A stretch of DNA of 64,000 nt from Lacipirellula limnantheis (GCF_007746075.1 NZ_CP036339.1:1240001-1304000), one strand, 5' to 3'; shown: positions 1 to 11,643, numbered from the stretch's first letter. The notes: a model not told the origin generated them from the letters alone. Made by a program: numbers and translations.

Positions 1-938
1 CGGCGACGCCGTTCCTCAAGCGTCGTGGGAAAGTCGAGTTCGTAGAGCGTGGTTCCTGCGGGCAGGTTGAGTCGGAAGGCGCGCATGTCCCAGCCGACGC
101 CGACGTTGACGATCTGCCGGCCGCCGGCGCGGACGAAGCTGCGCAGTGCATCGTCGAGATGGCGGGTGCGGGCCGCCACCATGCCGCCTAGTTGCGGCGT
201 GCGATCGCAAAAGCGATTGGCAATCGCGACGCCATGTTGTCCAGCCATGTGATATGCGTACGGATCGTCGAAGAGCTTGCCAGTCTCTCTCGCGCGAACG
301 CCGGCAATCATTTCGGCCGACGATGTGAGCTTCAGTTGGTATAGGGTGTTGACGCGTTCGGTGGAGATGCCTTCGGCGCGCAGCTTGTCGGACTGCCGCG
401 CGAAGTACGTCGCCGTCGCTTCGGCGACTGGAACATCGCCGTTGCGGAACTCGATGTTGATTGTTTCGACGACGGTCTTCCCCTCGAAGAATCGCTTCTG
501 GATGCGTTCATGCACGTCGGGATCGATCTTCGCCGTGACGGTCAAGTCGGCCACGCTCGGCCGCAAGAATTTGATCTCGACCTTCAGGAGCCACATCGAC
601 ACCGAATAGCGCGACGCGACCGGGTGAACGCCCAACACGGGCCAACCGGTAAGCAGCGACGTCAGCGCGACGCCGCCGGTATAGTCGGCGGCCAGCACAA
701 GCAATGCCGCCTGATGCGTGAAGTGCTGGTTGGTCGACTGGGCGTTGAGCGGCAGCATCGTCTCCGCGCCGCCAAGATCGACTTCCTTGATCTCCCACTG
801 GACGAACTCGAGGACCGGGACTTGCTCCCGCAGGAGCTTGGTGAACTCGACTGGCTCTAATCGAGTGGCCCGGTCCTGGTCCCAGGTGACGTCAAACAGC
901 TTTGTCTCGTGGGCAGCGTCAAAGCGGAGTTTCTGCAT
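1..938 (-). CDS. Hotdog thioesterase-like / LCM-type SAM methyltransferase fusion, 3' end cut off
   Basis: The reverse strand is open from 950 to the window edge, giving about 312 visible residues. The first ~150 residues resemble the DUF4442/YiiD C-terminal hotdog fold (small-molecule acyl-CoA thioesterase-like), with a TNQHFTHQAALLVLAADYTG stretch. The following part matches the PPM1/LCM family of SAM-dependent methyltransferases (TIGR00027 type): ARTRHLDDALRSFV, then NVGVGWDMRAFRL as the SAM loop, then YELDFP. An ATG lies at 950, but the ATG at 938 has GGAGA 8 nt upstream and is preferred. The stop lies outside the window. The fusion of the two domains in one frame is seen directly. The joint function is unknown; acyl transfer and O-methylation of a secondary metabolite or lipid is only a guess. 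Confidence 0.8.
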   Translation of the reverse strand, partial: MQKLRFDAAHETKLFDVTWDQDRATRLEPVEFTKLLREQVPVLEFVQWEIKEVDLGGAETMLPLNAQSTNQHFTHQAALLVLAADYTGGVALTSLLTGWPVLGVHPVASRYSVSMWLLKVEIKFLRPSVADLTVTAKIDPDVHERIQKRFFEGKTVVETINIEFRNGDVPVAEATATYFARQSDKLRAEGISTERVNTLYQLKLTSSAEMIAGVRARETGKLFDDPYAYHMAGQHGVAIANRFCDRTPQLGGMVAARTRHLDDALRSFVRAGGRQIVNVGVGWDMRAFRLNLPAGTTLYELDFPTTLEERRR

Positions 939-950
939 CGTTTTCTCCAT

Positions 951-1474
951 GCGCAGCAACACGCTGCCGAGGCCTAAGTGCCCAGCATACGAGACTGCTA
1001 ACGCCAAACGGAACAGTCAATTGTCCGATGGAATGATATGACAACCAAGGTGCGGAACTGGTTGTGCGATAACTCGCGGAGCTTCGAAGCGATAGACGGC
1101 GACGCCAAGGCGGACGCCAGCATCAAAATCTCTTTCGATCCTCATAACTTTTGCAGTACGCAATGTGTCAAAAGAGAGAGCTTCGTGCGGAAACCCTAGT
1201 CAAAGCACGAGGGCTATTTTTGACAGGGGGCGCGATCAACGCAACTTCTATTGTTGCATTTTCGCAACATTGCCGATTGTCGCATCGCGCCAAGTCGTAC
1301 GACCGATGCGCGCCGCATAATCGGCGCCTCTTGCCGCGCGGGTACAAGGTATGGTTATGCGCGAGCAATTCTAACGGTCGCGATCCGGTTCCATCGAACA
1401 AGGCGCGCGCGGCCGGACTCGCGCCGACCGTCGGTCGGTGGGACAAGTGTTAACCGCGTTCCAACTTTCAACTT
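951..1474. other. Intergenic region between divergent genes
   Basis: No convincing gene. Short ORFs here have Arg/Cys/His-rich shadow composition. A perfect TTGACA lies at 1220-1225 with TTCTAT at 1246-1251, but the 20-nt spacing is long for sigma70. Just downstream is a TGTTGC-N6-GCAACA inverted repeat (1252-1269) that could be an operator. It probably holds the promoters for the fusion methyltransferase (minus) and the large kinase (plus). Confidence 0.35.
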
Positions 1475-4400
1475 GTGACGATGCCAAGACCGACCGTTGC
1501 ACCTTCTGAACTCGACTCCGTCGCAGGCGTCGAGCGCTTGGTGGCGAAGCGATTTGCGCTGGGCAGATGCTTGGGACATCGACAAGGCGCCGACATTCAC
1601 ATGGCGTTGGATGCCGAAAGTTCCGACACTGTCGTGCTCAAGTCGGTTCCGGCGGAGGGGTTCACGCCCGGCGCGCTCATGCGGCTGGAGTACGAGGCGT
1701 CGCTTCTGCTTCAATTGCAAAGCGAATGGCTATCGCCGCTCGTCGATTTTGGTCGGGACGGCGCGCAGATCTATGTGGCCTGGAAGTATTTTCCCGGCGT
1801 GCCCCTTGAGATCCGGTTGCGCGACGGCGCCCTGCGGCTGGATGAAACGATCGTCGTTGCCCGCTCGCTGCTGTCGGCCCTTCGCGACCTGCATGCCTGT
1901 CAGGTGTTGCACCGGAGCGTCCGCCCCGCCAACCTCATCCTCGATCCGCGAGACTCCCTAACGCGCGCCATCCTCGTCGACTTCGGCCCGACGCGGGCGA
2001 TCGAGCCCGATGCGCCTCTCAACCGGCAGCCGCTCGACGTGGCGCTTTACGCGTCACCCGAACAGGCAGGTTCGATTGATCACGACGTTACCGCCGCGTC
2101 CGACCTTTACTCGGCCGGCGTGGTGCTCTTCCATTGCCTCACTGGGAGACCGCCCTTTCAGGGAAGTTCGGTCGGGGCGATTTTGTTTGAGCACATGACG
2201 CTGCCGGTGCCGCCCATGAGCGTGCCCGGCGAGGGGCGAGGCAGCGTGCCGCGCGCGCTGGAAGAGCTCGTCGAACGCTTGCTGCGCAAAGATCCGCGCG
2301 ACCGCTATCAGGCGGCCGAAGCGGCGCTAGCCGACCTGGAGGCGATCGCCGAAGCGCTCGCCCAGGGTGAGACGGATCCAAGCATCGTCATTGGCGCCAG
2401 CGACAAGCGGATCACGCTCACCGAGCCGGCGTTCGTCGCCCGCGCGCAGCAGGTCGCGACCCTCGACTTACAAGTGGAACGCGCGATCGCGGGGCGGGGA
2501 ACGGTCGCGCGCGTGGAAGGCGAGTCCGGTGCGGGAAAGTCGCGGCTGCTGGCCGAGACGTTACGCCGCGCGGCGCGTCGCGGCTGCTGGGTCTTGCGCG
2601 GCCAGGGGACGAGCGAGGTTGCACAGCGCCCTTTCAATCTGCTCGATGGCATCGTCGATGGCTACCTAGCCGCCATTCAGGCGCGACCTGAGCTAGCGGC
2701 CCACGTGCGAGAGCAACTTGGCGGCTATTGCAGCGCCGTCGCCGCCGCGCTTCCCGCGCTTGCGCCGTCGCTGCAGATCGAGAATGCCGTTCACTCAGCG
2801 CCAGAAGAGACCGGCGAAGCCCGCACCATTCAAGCGCTAGCTAACTTCCTTGACGCACTCGGGTCAGCCGACTGCCCGGCGCTGATCCTGCTCGACGACT
2901 GCCAGTGGGCGGACGAACTGACGTATAAACTGATCCGTCGCTGGAACACCGACGGTGAAATTCATGCCGAGACGCGTCGGCATGTGCTGTTGGTGGTCGC
3001 CTTTCGCGCTGAGGAAGTGGCCGAAGATCATCTCCTGCGCAAGTTTTCAGCGGGCGCCGACCTGAAGCTCCCGCCGCTCAGTCACGACGAAGTCCGGCAA
3101 CTGATAGAGTCGATGGCTGGGGCGCTCCCCGAGGAGGCCGTCGACGCCGTGACCCGGCTGGCCGAGGGTAGTCCGTTTATGGCCTCAGCCGTCTTGCGCG
3201 GCCTGGTGGAGTGCGGCGCGCTGACGCCTGGGGGCGATGGCTGGGTGGTCGACGCCGAGGCGATGGCTGACGCCGGTTCGTCAAGCCGGGCCGCATCGTT
3301 TTTGACTCGCCGGCTCGATTTGTTGCCGCCAGAGACCATCGAGTTCCTGTCCGCCGGCGCCGTCTTGGGCAAGCAGTTTGAACTCGAGATGGCCGCCGAG
3401 CTGAGCGAAATGACGCCTGCCGACGCCATCACGGCGCTCAATGAAGCGCGGCAGCGTCAACTGGTGTGGATTCGCCCCGACGGCGCGCAATGCGTCTACA
3501 TCCACGATAAGATTCGCACGGCCTTGCTGGAGCGACTGCCAACCGCGCAACGCCAACAGCGACACGAGCGGGCTGCCCGCTACCTGCTAGCGCATTCGCC
3601 AGAGCGATTCTCGGACTTGGCGTACCACTTTGACGCCGCCGGCGATGCGGCTGCCGCGCTGCCTTACGCGCTGCTCGCCGCGGATCAGGCTCGGTCGCAG
3701 TACGCCCTCGAAGTTGCCGAGCAGCAATATCGCATCGCTCTTCGAGGCGCGCAGAGCGACGGCGCCCGCTTTAATATCGTCGAAGGACTTGGCGAGGTGC
3801 TGATGCTGCGCGGGCGCTATGCGCAGGCGGGTGAATTCTTCGAGTCGGCCGCGGCGCTCGCGAACAACGGTCTCGCGCGGGCCAAGATTCGCAGCAAACT
3901 GGGCGAGCTGTCATTCAAGCGCGGCGATATGGGGGCCGCCATCGCCGACTTCGAACAGTCGCTGCGGTTGCTTGGCCGGTATGTTCCGCGAAAAAGCTGG
4001 ATTACGTGCTTGCTGCTCGTCTGGGAAGGGGCGGTGCAGGCGCTCCACACCTTATTTCCAGGGCTGTTTCTCCATCGGATCAAGCGGCAACCGGACGATG
4101 CCGAGCGCCTCTCGTTACGCCAATTGAGCAACCTGGCCCACGGCTATTGGTACTCGCGCAACATGAAGATGGTCCTCTGGGCTCATCTGCGCAATATCAA
4201 CCTGGGCGAGCGGCTGCTGCCGAGCAGCGAACTGGCCCAGGCCTACTCGGAACATGCCCCAGCCATGACGCTGGTCGGCTTCTTTAGTCGCGGCGTGACG
4301 TACGCGCAGAAATCGCTCGACCTGCGCAAGGAGCTTGGCGACCTCTGGGGCCAGGGGCAGTCGCTGGTGTTCTACGGCATTACATTGTTCGCCGCGTCGC

Positions 4401-7400
4401 GTTTCGACGAGTGCATCGAAAAATGTCGGATGGCGATCCGCATTCTCGAACGCATGGGCGACTACTGGCAAATCCACATGGCCCGCTACCAGATTGCCGG
4501 TTCGCTGTACTATCTAGGCGATTTGCGGGGAGCCGTGCACGAAGCGCAACTCAACCATAAGTCGGGGCTGGAGACCGGCGACGAACAGGCGTCGGGCATT
4601 ATTCTCGACGTCTGGAGCCGCGCCTCCTCTGGCGCGGTCCCGCGGCATGTGATCGAACCTGAACTGACGCGTCCCCGGACCGACGCTCAGGGGACTTGCG
4701 AATTACTGCTTGCCGAAGGAGTCTGCCGGCTTGCTGCCGACAACGTGCAAGGCGCGGTCGAAGCATTCGAGCAAGCGGTGTTCGTCGCCGCCGACGTCGG
4801 CGTGAAGAACGCGTACACCTTGCCGGCGCTGGCTTGGGCGGCGACCAGTCACCGGGTGCTCGCTGAAAACCTACGCGAGCACACGCCGCGGCGTCGCGTC
4901 GACGTACTGCAAAAGGGCGCCCGCTACGCCCGCCGAGCGATCCGCGCCCGATTTCTTTGCAGCAATGACCTGCCGCAAGCATTGCGCGAGTACGCGATGA
5001 TCTTGGCGATGCAAGGACGATTACGGAAGTCGCGCAACGTATTCGCGTGGGCGATTCGCGCGGCGACGAGGCTAAAGGAGCGGCAAGAACTGGCCAAGTC
5101 GCTGCTTGCGGCGGGCGAGATCGGCCGCGAGGCGGGTTGGTCGGAAGCAGCGCACCAGATCAAACAAGGCGAGGCGCTGTTGGCCGAACTGGCGGCGTCC
5201 GGTGACGCCCTGGAGGCCGACGCCAAAGGAGATCGCGAAACAGTCAATCTGTCGCTGGTCGATCGGTTCGATAACGTCCTCGACTCCGGTCGCAAGATTG
5301 CGTCGGGGCTCGCTGCCGAGACGATTCACGAGGCGGCGCGCAGCGCTGCACTCCGGTTGCTACGGGGAGAGCGCTGCTTCGTTATTCCGCTGGACCCTGT
5401 GGATCAGACGGGCGACCTTGCGGGCGTGCCGACCACCCACGCTGCTGCCTGCCAGCGAGCCATTGACCGCGCCTTGCGGGCGCGGCGCGCGTTGGCGCTT
5501 GTCGACGACGCGAATGACAGCTCGGCCGCCGAAGGGGGTGAACGGTCGGTGCTCTGCGTACCGATTTACGTCCGCGGCCGCGCCGTGGCGTGCTTGTACG
5601 TGACGCACGAACAGGTCCGCGGCCTTTTTGGTCCTGACGAAGAGCGGTTGGCCGATTTCGTTGCCACGATTGCCGGCGCCGCCCTGGAAAACGCCGAAGG
5701 CTTCGCTGAATTGCAACAACTCAATGCAAGCCTGGAGCAACGCGTCGCGGAACGGACCGCCGCCGCCGCCGAATCGCGCGCCCGCGAGTTGGCGATCTCC
5801 AACAACGAACTGGAACGGACCGCCAATGAGCTGCGGCAGGCCGAAGAAGAGCTGCGCAGCGCGAAACTTGCCGCTGAATCGGCCAATCAAGCGAAGAGCC
5901 GCTTCCTCGCCACGATGAGCCACGAGATTCGCACGCCCATGAATGGCGTGCTGGGCATGACGGAGTTGGTGCTTCACACTCCGCTCAGCGAACAGCAGCG
6001 CAATTACGTTGGCGTCGTGAAGGACTCGGCAAATGCGCTGCTCACGCTGCTGAACGACATCCTCGATCTGTCAAAGATTGAAGCAGGCCGGATGGAGCTA
6101 GAGAGCATCCCGCTTAACCTGCGTGAAACAGTCTCCGAAGCGACGCGCTTGCTGGGCGTGGCCGCGACGGGCAAAGGGCTTGAACTGCTCTGCCGCGTCG
6201 TGCCCGACGTTCCCCAGAATCTGCTGGGCGACCCGAGCCGCCTGAGGCAGATCGTGGTCAACCTCGTCAGCAACGCCGTCAAGTTCACCGCGGAAGGCGA
6301 GGTCTGCGTTGACGTGTCGCTTGCTGCTCGCGACGGCGATCGCGCGGTCATCCGCTTGGCGGTGCAGGATACGGGCATTGGGATTGCGAAGGATAAGATT
6401 GACGCCGTCTTCGAGGCATTTCGCCAGTCGGATAGCTCGACGACGCGCCGTTACGGCGGGACGGGCTTAGGGCTATCGATTTCGATGCAACTAGTGCAAT
6501 TGATGGAGGGCCGGATCTGGCTGGAGAGCGAGATCAACGTCGGCAGCACGTTCCATTGCGAGATTCCCTTCCTGCTCGATGGCGAGGCCGTTGCGGAGCA
6601 ATCGGAGCAGGCGACAAAGCCGACGCGCGCCTGGCTGATCGGCGGCAACGCTCATGCCGCTACTGTGTACGCAGAGATGCTCGCGCAGTGCAACGTCGAA
6701 CCGACGATCATCAACTCCGCCGATGAGCTTCCTGCCGGATCGCCCCGGTTGGCCGTGATCGACCTCGCGGCGGCGGGACAAATCCAATGGATTGCCGCGG
6801 AACAACTTGCGGGGCTACCAGCCAGCATTCGACCGGCAATGATCATGCTGATCCCTGCCGGTCAAGTCGACGCCGCGGAACGCTGCCGCAACCTCGGCAT
6901 CTCTCAGGTCTTGATCAAGCCAGCCAAGCTTTCAGAACTGCGCGCGGCCGTGCGCTCGGCGCTCGGCGCCGGCGACCAAGGGCCAGCATCGGCGGCGACT
7001 CCTGCCAGCTTAGCCGAACAACGACCGTTGCGCATCCTGGTGGCCGACGATAGTCCCGTGAACCAAGAAGTCGCGCGCGGATTGCTGGAGCTGTGCGGCC
7101 ATCAGGTGACGTTGGCCGACGATGGGCGACAGGCAGTTGAACTATTTGGGCAGCACGAGTTTGATCTCGTGTTAATGGACATCGAGATGCCGGAACTCGA
7201 TGGGCTGGCCGCGGCGCGTCGGGTGCGAGAGCTCGAAGCTGAACGCGACGTCGAGCGGACGCCCATCATTGCGCTATCAGCGCATGCCCTCGTCGGCTTC
7301 TCGGCCGAATGCCAGGAAGCAGGCATGGACGGCTACCTTGCCAAGCCGATTCGTCCCGACGAGCTCTTCGCGCTCACGCGCTCTCTGGCCGCACAGCCTG

Positions 7401-7429
7401 ACGCACAGGCGATCTTGATGAAATCTTGA
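1475..7429 (+). CDS. Giant kinase-like / ATPase / TPR / GAF / hybrid histidine kinase
   Basis: A 1984-residue cytoplasmic signalling protein. Domains in order: protein-kinase-like fold (about 28-290; VLK Lys56, DFG at 169-171); AAA/COG3899-type ATPase (Walker A GESGAGKS near 348, Walker B LILLDD near 471); TPR-like helical repeats (about 640-1230); GAF (about 1270-1410); coiled coil; HisKA with SHEIRTP near 1484; HATPase (N box [23 protein letters not shown]); a weak receiver-like domain; and a C-terminal receiver with LVLMDIEMP near 1900 and a conserved Lys. The order matches the known 'trifunctional kinase/ATP-binding/sensor histidine kinase' family. No membrane segment was seen. The kinase catalytic loop reads [10 protein letters not shown], so the HRD Asp is Ser and the domain may be a pseudokinase. 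The start is GTG 1475 or ATG 1481, with no clear Shine-Dalgarno to decide. It lies directly upstream of the kdp cluster on the same strand, but the ligand is unknown. Confidence 0.9.
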   Translation: MTMPRPTVAPSELDSVAGVERLVAKRFALGRCLGHRQGADIHMALDAESSDTVVLKSVPAEGFTPGALMRLEYEASLLLQLQSEWLSPLVDFGRDGAQIYVAWKYFPGVPLEIRLRDGALRLDETIVVARSLLSALRDLHACQVLHRSVRPANLILDPRDSLTRAILVDFGPTRAIEPDAPLNRQPLDVALYASPEQAGSIDHDVTAASDLYSAGVVLFHCLTGRPPFQGSSVGAILFEHMTLPVPPMSVPGEGRGSVPRALEELVERLLRKDPRDRYQAAEAALADLEAIAEALAQGETDPSIVIGASDKRITLTEPAFVARAQQVATLDLQVERAIAGRGTVARVEGESGAGKSRLLAETLRRAARRGCWVLRGQGTSEVAQRPFNLLDGIVDGYLAAIQARPELAAHVREQLGGYCSAVAAALPALAPSLQIENAVHSAPEETGEARTIQALANFLDALGSADCPALILLDDCQWADELTYKLIRRWNTDGEIHAETRRHVLLVVAFRAEEVAEDHLLRKFSAGADLKLPPLSHDEVRQLIESMAGALPEEAVDAVTRLAEGSPFMASAVLRGLVECGALTPGGDGWVVDAEAMADAGSSSRAASFLTRRLDLLPPETIEFLSAGAVLGKQFELEMAAELSEMTPADAITALNEARQRQLVWIRPDGAQCVYIHDKIRTALLERLPTAQRQQRHERAARYLLAHSPERFSDLAYHFDAAGDAAAALPYALLAADQARSQYALEVAEQQYRIALRGAQSDGARFNIVEGLGEVLMLRGRYAQAGEFFESAAALANNGLARAKIRSKLGELSFKRGDMGAAIADFEQSLRLLGRYVPRKSWITCLLLVWEGAVQALHTLFPGLFLHRIKRQPDDAERLSLRQLSNLAHGYWYSRNMKMVLWAHLRNINLGERLLPSSELAQAYSEHAPAMTLVGFFSRGVTYAQKSLDLRKELGDLWGQGQSLVFYGITLFAASRFDECIEKCRMAIRILERMGDYWQIHMARYQIAGSLYYLGDLRGAVHEAQLNHKSGLETGDEQASGIILDVWSRASSGAVPRHVIEPELTRPRTDAQGTCELLLAEGVCRLAADNVQGAVEAFEQAVFVAADVGVKNAYTLPALAWAATSHRVLAENLREHTPRRRVDVLQKGARYARRAIRARFLCSNDLPQALREYAMILAMQGRLRKSRNVFAWAIRAATRLKERQELAKSLLAAGEIGREAGWSEAAHQIKQGEALLAELAASGDALEADAKGDRETVNLSLVDRFDNVLDSGRKIASGLAAETIHEAARSAALRLLRGERCFVIPLDPVDQTGDLAGVPTTHAAACQRAIDRALRARRALALVDDANDSSAAEGGERSVLCVPIYVRGRAVACLYVTHEQVRGLFGPDEERLADFVATIAGAALENAEGFAELQQLNASLEQRVAERTAAAAESRARELAISNNELERTANELRQAEEELRSAKLAAESANQAKSRFLATMSHEIRTPMNGVLGMTELVLHTPLSEQQRNYVGVVKDSANALLTLLNDILDLSKIEAGRMELESIPLNLRETVSEATRLLGVAATGKGLELLCRVVPDVPQNLLGDPSRLRQIVVNLVSNAVKFTAEGEVCVDVSLAARDGDRAVIRLAVQDTGIGIAKDKIDAVFEAFRQSDSSTTRRYGGTGLGLSISMQLVQLMEGRIWLESEINVGSTFHCEIPFLLDGEAVAEQSEQATKPTRAWLIGGNAHAATVYAEMLAQCNVEPTIINSADELPAGSPRLAVIDLAAAGQIQWIAAEQLAGLPASIRPAMIMLIPAGQVDAAERCRNLGISQVLIKPAKLSELRAAVRSALGAGDQGPASAATPASLAEQRPLRILVADDSPVNQEVARGLLELCGHQVTLADDGRQAVELFGQHEFDLVLMDIEMPELDGLAAARRVRELEAERDVERTPIIALSAHALVGFSAECQEAGMDGYLAKPIRPDELFALTRSLAAQPDAQAILMKS

Positions 7430-7489
7430 CGCGGCCTCGGCTACTCTTGACGCGCGCTTGACGCGTTCCCCACGATACTTGGGAACGCG
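7425..7489 (+). promoter_or_regulatory. Three CTTGACGCG direct repeats and a 9-bp inverted repeat upstream of kdp
   Basis: CTTGACGCG occurs at 7425-7433, 7446-7454 and 7457-7465, offset by 21 and 11 bp, which is two and one helical turns. The first copy overlaps the stop codon of the hybrid kinase. An inverted repeat CGCGTTCCC (7462-7470) / GGGAACGCG (7481-7489) follows. Phased direct repeats are typical of OmpR-family response-regulator sites, so a KdpE operator is a reasonable inference. The inverted repeat has no T-run and is not a clear terminator. Confidence 0.5.
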
Positions 7490-7534
7490 AGCGAGACTGT
7501 TGTTCGTCGCCGCCAATCTCGGGAAGCGCGTAAC

Positions 7535-7630
7535 ATGAATGATTTGTCGATGGTCGCGGTCGTCGCTGCATGCGCGGCGTTGACCTGGCTGCTGATCGCC
7601 GGCTGCGATCGGTTGATGGGAGGCAAATGA
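7535..7630 (+). CDS. 31-residue one-helix membrane peptide upstream of kdpF
   Basis: An ATG at 7535 opens a 31-codon frame ending at TGA 7628-7630, which overlaps the ATG of kdpF (7627) as ATGA. The peptide has one hydrophobic helix (VAVVAACAALTWLLIAG) followed by CDRLMGG. Small one-helix peptides with a similar CDRL tail precede kdpF in other bacterial kdp clusters from memory, where they are usually unnamed. A role as an accessory KdpFABC subunit is inferred only from position and the translational coupling. The ORF is below usual length cut-offs, so it is often left out of annotations. Confidence 0.7.
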   Translation: MNDLSMVAVVAACAALTWLLIAGCDRLMGGK

Positions 7631-7722
7631 TGAACGGCATCGAGCTCATTGCCTTGGTTCTGTCGGCCGGATTATTTGTCTATCTCACCGCAGCGCTGGT
7701 GAAGCCGGAGTGGTTCGAATGA
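7627..7722 (+). CDS. kdpF: KdpF, small subunit of the K+-transporting ATPase
   Basis: A 31-residue single-helix protein (ELIALVLSAGLFVYLTAAL followed by KPEWF). The length, the GLFVYL..ALVKPE pattern and the position just before kdpA fit KdpF, which stabilises the KdpABC complex in the membrane. ATG at 7627; a second in-frame ATG at 7630 could also serve. The stop TGA 7720-7722 overlaps the kdpA ATG at 7719, so 7535-ORF, kdpF and kdpA form a chain of ATGA overlaps that implies translational coupling. Confidence 0.85.
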   Translation: MMNGIELIALVLSAGLFVYLTAALVKPEWFE

Positions 7723-9488
7723 CTGCAAATTCATGGATTCAATTGGCTTTGTTTCTTGGCGCCTTAGTGGCGCTCGCGAAGCCGCTCGGTTCGTACATGG
7801 CCCGCATCTTGGAAGGGAAGCCTTGCGGCCTCGATCGAGTGCTCGGTTGGTGCGAGCGGGGCATCTATCGCCTCGCGGGCGTCGATCCCCAGCAGGAGAT
7901 GGGGTGGCGGACGTACGCCTTCGCCGTGATGGCGTTCAACCTGTTGGGCATCGCGGCCGTTTATCTGCTGCTGCGTTTGCAGGGCGCGTTGCCGCTCAAT
8001 CCGCAAGGATTGCCGGGGACGACGCCTGATCTGGCCTTCAACACGGCGGTCAGCTTTGGCACTAATACGAACTGGCAGAGTTACGGCGGCGAGGCGACGC
8101 TCGGTTACCTCGCGCAGATGCTGGGGCTGACGGTGCAGAACTTCGTCTCGGCGGCGACCGGCATCGCGGTGCTGGCGGCGCTGATTCGGGGTCTGGTGCG
8201 GCGTTCGGCGACGACGATCGGCAACTTTTGGGTCGATCTCGTCCGCTCGACGCTCTACATCTTGTTGCCTCTCTCGGTCATCTTGGCCGTGGCGCTCGCT
8301 TCGCAGGGGGTGATCCAGAACTTCGATGCTTACCAATCGGTGGATCTGGTCGAACCGATTCCGGTTGACGGGGGCGAGCCGACGACGACGCAAACGATAG
8401 CGATGGGACCAGTTGCCTCGCAATTGGCGATCAAGCAGCTTGGCACCAACGGCGGCGGCTTCTTTAACGTCAATTCGGCCCATCCGTTCGAGAACCCGAC
8501 GCCGCTCGCAAACTTCCTTGAAGTGCTGGCGATTTTGGTGATCCCGGTTGCACTTTGCTACACGTTCGGCGTCATGGTCGGCGACGTGCGGCAGGGCTGG
8601 GCAGTGCTCGCGGCGATGTTCGTCATTTTCATCCCGCTGACGGTTGGCGTCATGCTGGCCGAACAAGCGGGCGTGCCGCAGTACGCCGGGATGGGAGCCG
8701 ACGACGTCGCGTCGGCGACGCAGGCGGGCGGCAACATGGAAGGCAAAGAAGTTCGCTTCGGCATTGCTAACTCGGCGATCTGGGCGTCGGCGACGACCGC
8801 GGCGTCGAACGGCAGCGTCAACGCGATGCACGACTCGTTCACGCCGTTGGGCGGCCTGATTCCCATGTGGCTCATGCAACTCGGCGAAGTCATTTTCGGC
8901 GGCGTCGGAAGCGGTCTCTATGGCATGCTGATGTTCGCCATCGTCGCCGTCTTCATCGCTGGCTTGATGGTCGGGCGGACGCCGGAGTATCTCGGCAAGA
9001 AGATCGAAGCGTTCGAGATGAAGATGGCGTCGCTGGTGATTCTTATTCCGTCGATGTTCGTGCTCGTCGGCACGGCTATCGCGGTGGTCGGGCCGGGCTT
9101 GGAGTATACGGTTGGCGACGAGGTCAAGGGAAATTTGAACAACCCAGGAGCCCATGGGTTTTCCGAAGTGCTCTACGCCCTTTCCTCGGCTGGCAACAAC
9201 AACGGCAGTGCGTTTGCGGGACTGACCGCGAACGAGCCGTTCTACAACACGCTGTTGGGAGTGGCGATGTTCGCTTCCCGTTACTGGTTGATCATCCCGA
9301 CGCTCGCCATTGCCGGGTCGTTGGCGCGTAAGAAGTACTCGCCGCCGGGCGCAGGGACGTTGCCGACGCACCAGACGTTGTTCGTGGTGATGCTGGTGAG
9401 CACCGTGTTGTTGGTCGGCGCCCTGACCTTCGTCCCGGCGCTAGCGTTGGGACCGGTGGTGGAGCATCTGCAAATGGTCTCGCCGTAG
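7719..9488 (+). CDS. kdpA: K+-transporting ATPase subunit A
   Basis: The 589-residue potassium-selective channel subunit of the KdpFABC pump, an integral inner-membrane protein of the SKT superfamily. Seen: about ten hydrophobic segments and the filter-like sequences [21 protein letters not shown] and [13 protein letters not shown] 7719 is preferred to the in-frame GTG 7710 because it overlaps the kdpF stop. The usual family length is about 560-600. It should work with the KdpB ATPase, with expression under KdpD/KdpE, all encoded just downstream. Confidence 0.97.
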   Translation: MTANSWIQLALFLGALVALAKPLGSYMARILEGKPCGLDRVLGWCERGIYRLAGVDPQQEMGWRTYAFAVMAFNLLGIAAVYLLLRLQGALPLNPQGLPGTTPDLAFNTAVSFGTNTNWQSYGGEATLGYLAQMLGLTVQNFVSAATGIAVLAALIRGLVRRSATTIGNFWVDLVRSTLYILLPLSVILAVALASQGVIQNFDAYQSVDLVEPIPVDGGEPTTTQTIAMGPVASQLAIKQLGTNGGGFFNVNSAHPFENPTPLANFLEVLAILVIPVALCYTFGVMVGDVRQGWAVLAAMFVIFIPLTVGVMLAEQAGVPQYAGMGADDVASATQAGGNMEGKEVRFGIANSAIWASATTAASNGSVNAMHDSFTPLGGLIPMWLMQLGEVIFGGVGSGLYGMLMFAIVAVFIAGLMVGRTPEYLGKKIEAFEMKMASLVILIPSMFVLVGTAIAVVGPGLEYTVGDEVKGNLNNPGAHGFSEVLYALSSAGNNNGSAFAGLTANEPFYNTLLGVAMFASRYWLIIPTLAIAGSLARKKYSPPGAGTLPTHQTLFVVMLVSTVLLVGALTFVPALALGPVVEHLQMVSP

Positions 9489-9570
9489 CATCAACTCGCG
9501 CTGCTTTTGCACAGGTTTCGATCTCGACTGTATTCGAACATATCACGCGGTCGTTCTCGGCCGAATTCAA

Positions 9571-11643
9571 ATGGCTACTGCATCAAAATCACGTCCTCTT
9601 TTCGACCCAACGATCGTGCGTCGAGCGATCCTCGACTCGTTCCTGAAACTCGACCCGCGCCTGCAGCTGCGCAATCCGGTGATGTTCACCGTTTTCGTCG
9701 GCAGCGTGCTAACGACAGGGCTCGGAATTCACGCCCTCGTCGCGGACGGGAACGAGTCGCCGGGATTCATCTTGGGGGTCTCGGCCTGGCTCTGGTTCAC
9801 CGTGCTGTTCGCCAACTTTGCCGAGGCGATGGCGGAAGGTCGCGGCAAGGCGCAGGCCGACTCGCTGCGGTCGACGCGGCGTGACGTCCAGGCGAAGAAG
9901 CTGGACGAACCTCGCTACGGTGCGACGCACCGGCCAGCCCTGGCGTCGAGCTTGCGGAAGGACGACGCCATCTTGGTCGAGGCGGGGGAGCTGATTCCCA
10001 GCGACGGCGAAGTCGTGGAAGGAGTCGCCTCGGTCGACGAAAGCGCCATCACCGGCGAGAGCGCCCCGGTGATCCGCGAGAGCGGCGGCGACCGCAGCAG
10101 CGTCACCGGCGGCACGCGCGTGCTTTCGGATTGGTTGGTGATTCGGGTTACGGCTAATCCGGGCGAGACGTTTCTTGACCGCATGATCTCGCTCGTCGAG
10201 GGCGCCAAGCGGCAAAAGACGCCGAACGAGATTGCGTTGAACATCCTGTTGGCGGCGATGACGATCGTCTTTCTCATCGTGTGTACGACGCTGCTGCCGT
10301 TTTCCAAGTACAGCGTCGCTGCGGCCGGGCAGGGGAGCCCCATCACCGTGACGGTGCTCGTGGCGCTGTTGGTCTGTCTCATCCCGACGACGATCGGCGG
10401 ACTCCTCTCCGCGATCGGCATTGCGGGGATGGATCGGATGATTCAGGCGAACGTCATTGCGATGTCGGGGCGCGCCGTCGAAGCGGCTGGGGACGTCGAC
10501 GTCCTGCTGCTCGACAAGACCGGCACAATCACGATGGGAAACCGCCAGGCGGTGGAGTTCATTCCCGCAGTGGGCGTGGCGATCGAGACGCTGGCCGATG
10601 CGGCGCAACTGGCGTCGCTGGCCGACGAAACCCCTGAGGGCCGCAGCGTCGTGGTGTTGGCCAAGGAGAAGTACGGCCTCCGGGGTCGCAATATTCACGA
10701 TCACCACGCGACGTTTGTCCCGTTCACGGCGCAAACCCGCGTGAGCGGCGTCGATATCGATGGTCGTCGAATCCGCAAGGGGGCTGCCGACAGCATCGTG
10801 AAGTTCATCAACGAGAATGGCGGTGCGACGTCGAACGAACTGCGCGAAACCGTTGAACGGATCGCCAAGCTGGGCGGCACGCCGCTCGTCGTGGCGGAAG
10901 GCGATCGGGCCTTAGGGGTTATCTACTTGAAAGACATTGTCAAAGGGGGAATCAAGGAGCGGTTCAGCGAACTGCGCCGGATGGGGATTCGAACGGTGAT
11001 GATCACCGGCGACAATCCTCTGACGGCGACGGCGATCGCCGCCGAGGCGGGGGTGGACGATTTTCTCGCCGAGGCGACGCCGGAAGCGAAGCTGAAAATG
11101 ATCCGCGAGTATCAGGCCGGCGGCCGGCTGGTGGCGATGACCGGCGACGGCACGAATGACTCGCCCGCGCTCGCTCAGGCCGACGTCGCCGTGGCGATGA
11201 ACTCGGGAACGCAGGCCGCCAAGGAAGCGGGGAATATGGTCGACCTCGATTCGAATCCGACCAAGCTGATTGAGATCGTCGAGATCGGCAAGCAATTGCT
11301 GATGACCCGCGGCGCCCTGACGACGTTTAGCCTGGCGAACGACGTGGCGAAGTACTTTGCGATCATCCCCGCGGCGTTCGCCACGACCTACCCGGTGCTC
11401 AATCGACTGAACGTCATGGGGCTCGCGAGCCCGTCGAGCGCGATCATGTCGGCGGTCGTGTTCAACGCGATCATCATCATCTTACTCGTTCCGCTGGCGC
11501 TGCGCGGCGTCCCCTATCGGGCCGTCGGCGCCGCGCGGCTGCTGCGCGACAATTTGCTGATCTACGGACTCGGCGGGTTGCTCGTTCCGTTTATCGGCAT
11601 CAAAGCCATCGATATGTTCATTGCCGCCTGCGGGCTGGCATAA
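9571..11643 (+). CDS. kdpB: K+-transporting ATPase subunit B (P-type ATPase)
   Basis: The 690-residue catalytic subunit. Visible P-type ATPase signatures: actuator loop ITGESAPVI, phosphorylation site [11 protein letters not shown], and the hinge block [20 protein letters not shown]. It hydrolyses ATP to drive K+ uptake through KdpA. The 82-bp gap after kdpA holds no gene and no obvious terminator. The length and motifs are typical, with no missing catalytic residue seen. Confidence 0.98.
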   Translation: MATASKSRPLFDPTIVRRAILDSFLKLDPRLQLRNPVMFTVFVGSVLTTGLGIHALVADGNESPGFILGVSAWLWFTVLFANFAEAMAEGRGKAQADSLRSTRRDVQAKKLDEPRYGATHRPALASSLRKDDAILVEAGELIPSDGEVVEGVASVDESAITGESAPVIRESGGDRSSVTGGTRVLSDWLVIRVTANPGETFLDRMISLVEGAKRQKTPNEIALNILLAAMTIVFLIVCTTLLPFSKYSVAAAGQGSPITVTVLVALLVCLIPTTIGGLLSAIGIAGMDRMIQANVIAMSGRAVEAAGDVDVLLLDKTGTITMGNRQAVEFIPAVGVAIETLADAAQLASLADETPEGRSVVVLAKEKYGLRGRNIHDHHATFVPFTAQTRVSGVDIDGRRIRKGAADSIVKFINENGGATSNELRETVERIAKLGGTPLVVAEGDRALGVIYLKDIVKGGIKERFSELRRMGIRTVMITGDNPLTATAIAAEAGVDDFLAEATPEAKLKMIREYQAGGRLVAMTGDGTNDSPALAQADVAVAMNSGTQAAKEAGNMVDLDSNPTKLIEIVEIGKQLLMTRGALTTFSLANDVAKYFAIIPAAFATTYPVLNRLNVMGLASPSSAIMSAVVFNAIIIILLVPLALRGVPYRAVGAARLLRDNLLIYGLGGLLVPFIGIKAIDMFIAACGLA

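Noticed and set aside
1220..1251. TTGACA / TTCTAT as a sigma70 promoter for the giant sensor gene
   Set aside because: The spacing is 20 nt and the -10 is weak; noted only as possible.
7430..7534. c-di-AMP (ydaO-type) riboswitch before kdp
   Set aside because: The space is too short and none of the conserved riboswitch blocks is visible.
7764..9371. 535-codon minus-strand ORF opposite kdpA
   Set aside because: Arg/His-rich; kdpA is unmistakable on the other strand.
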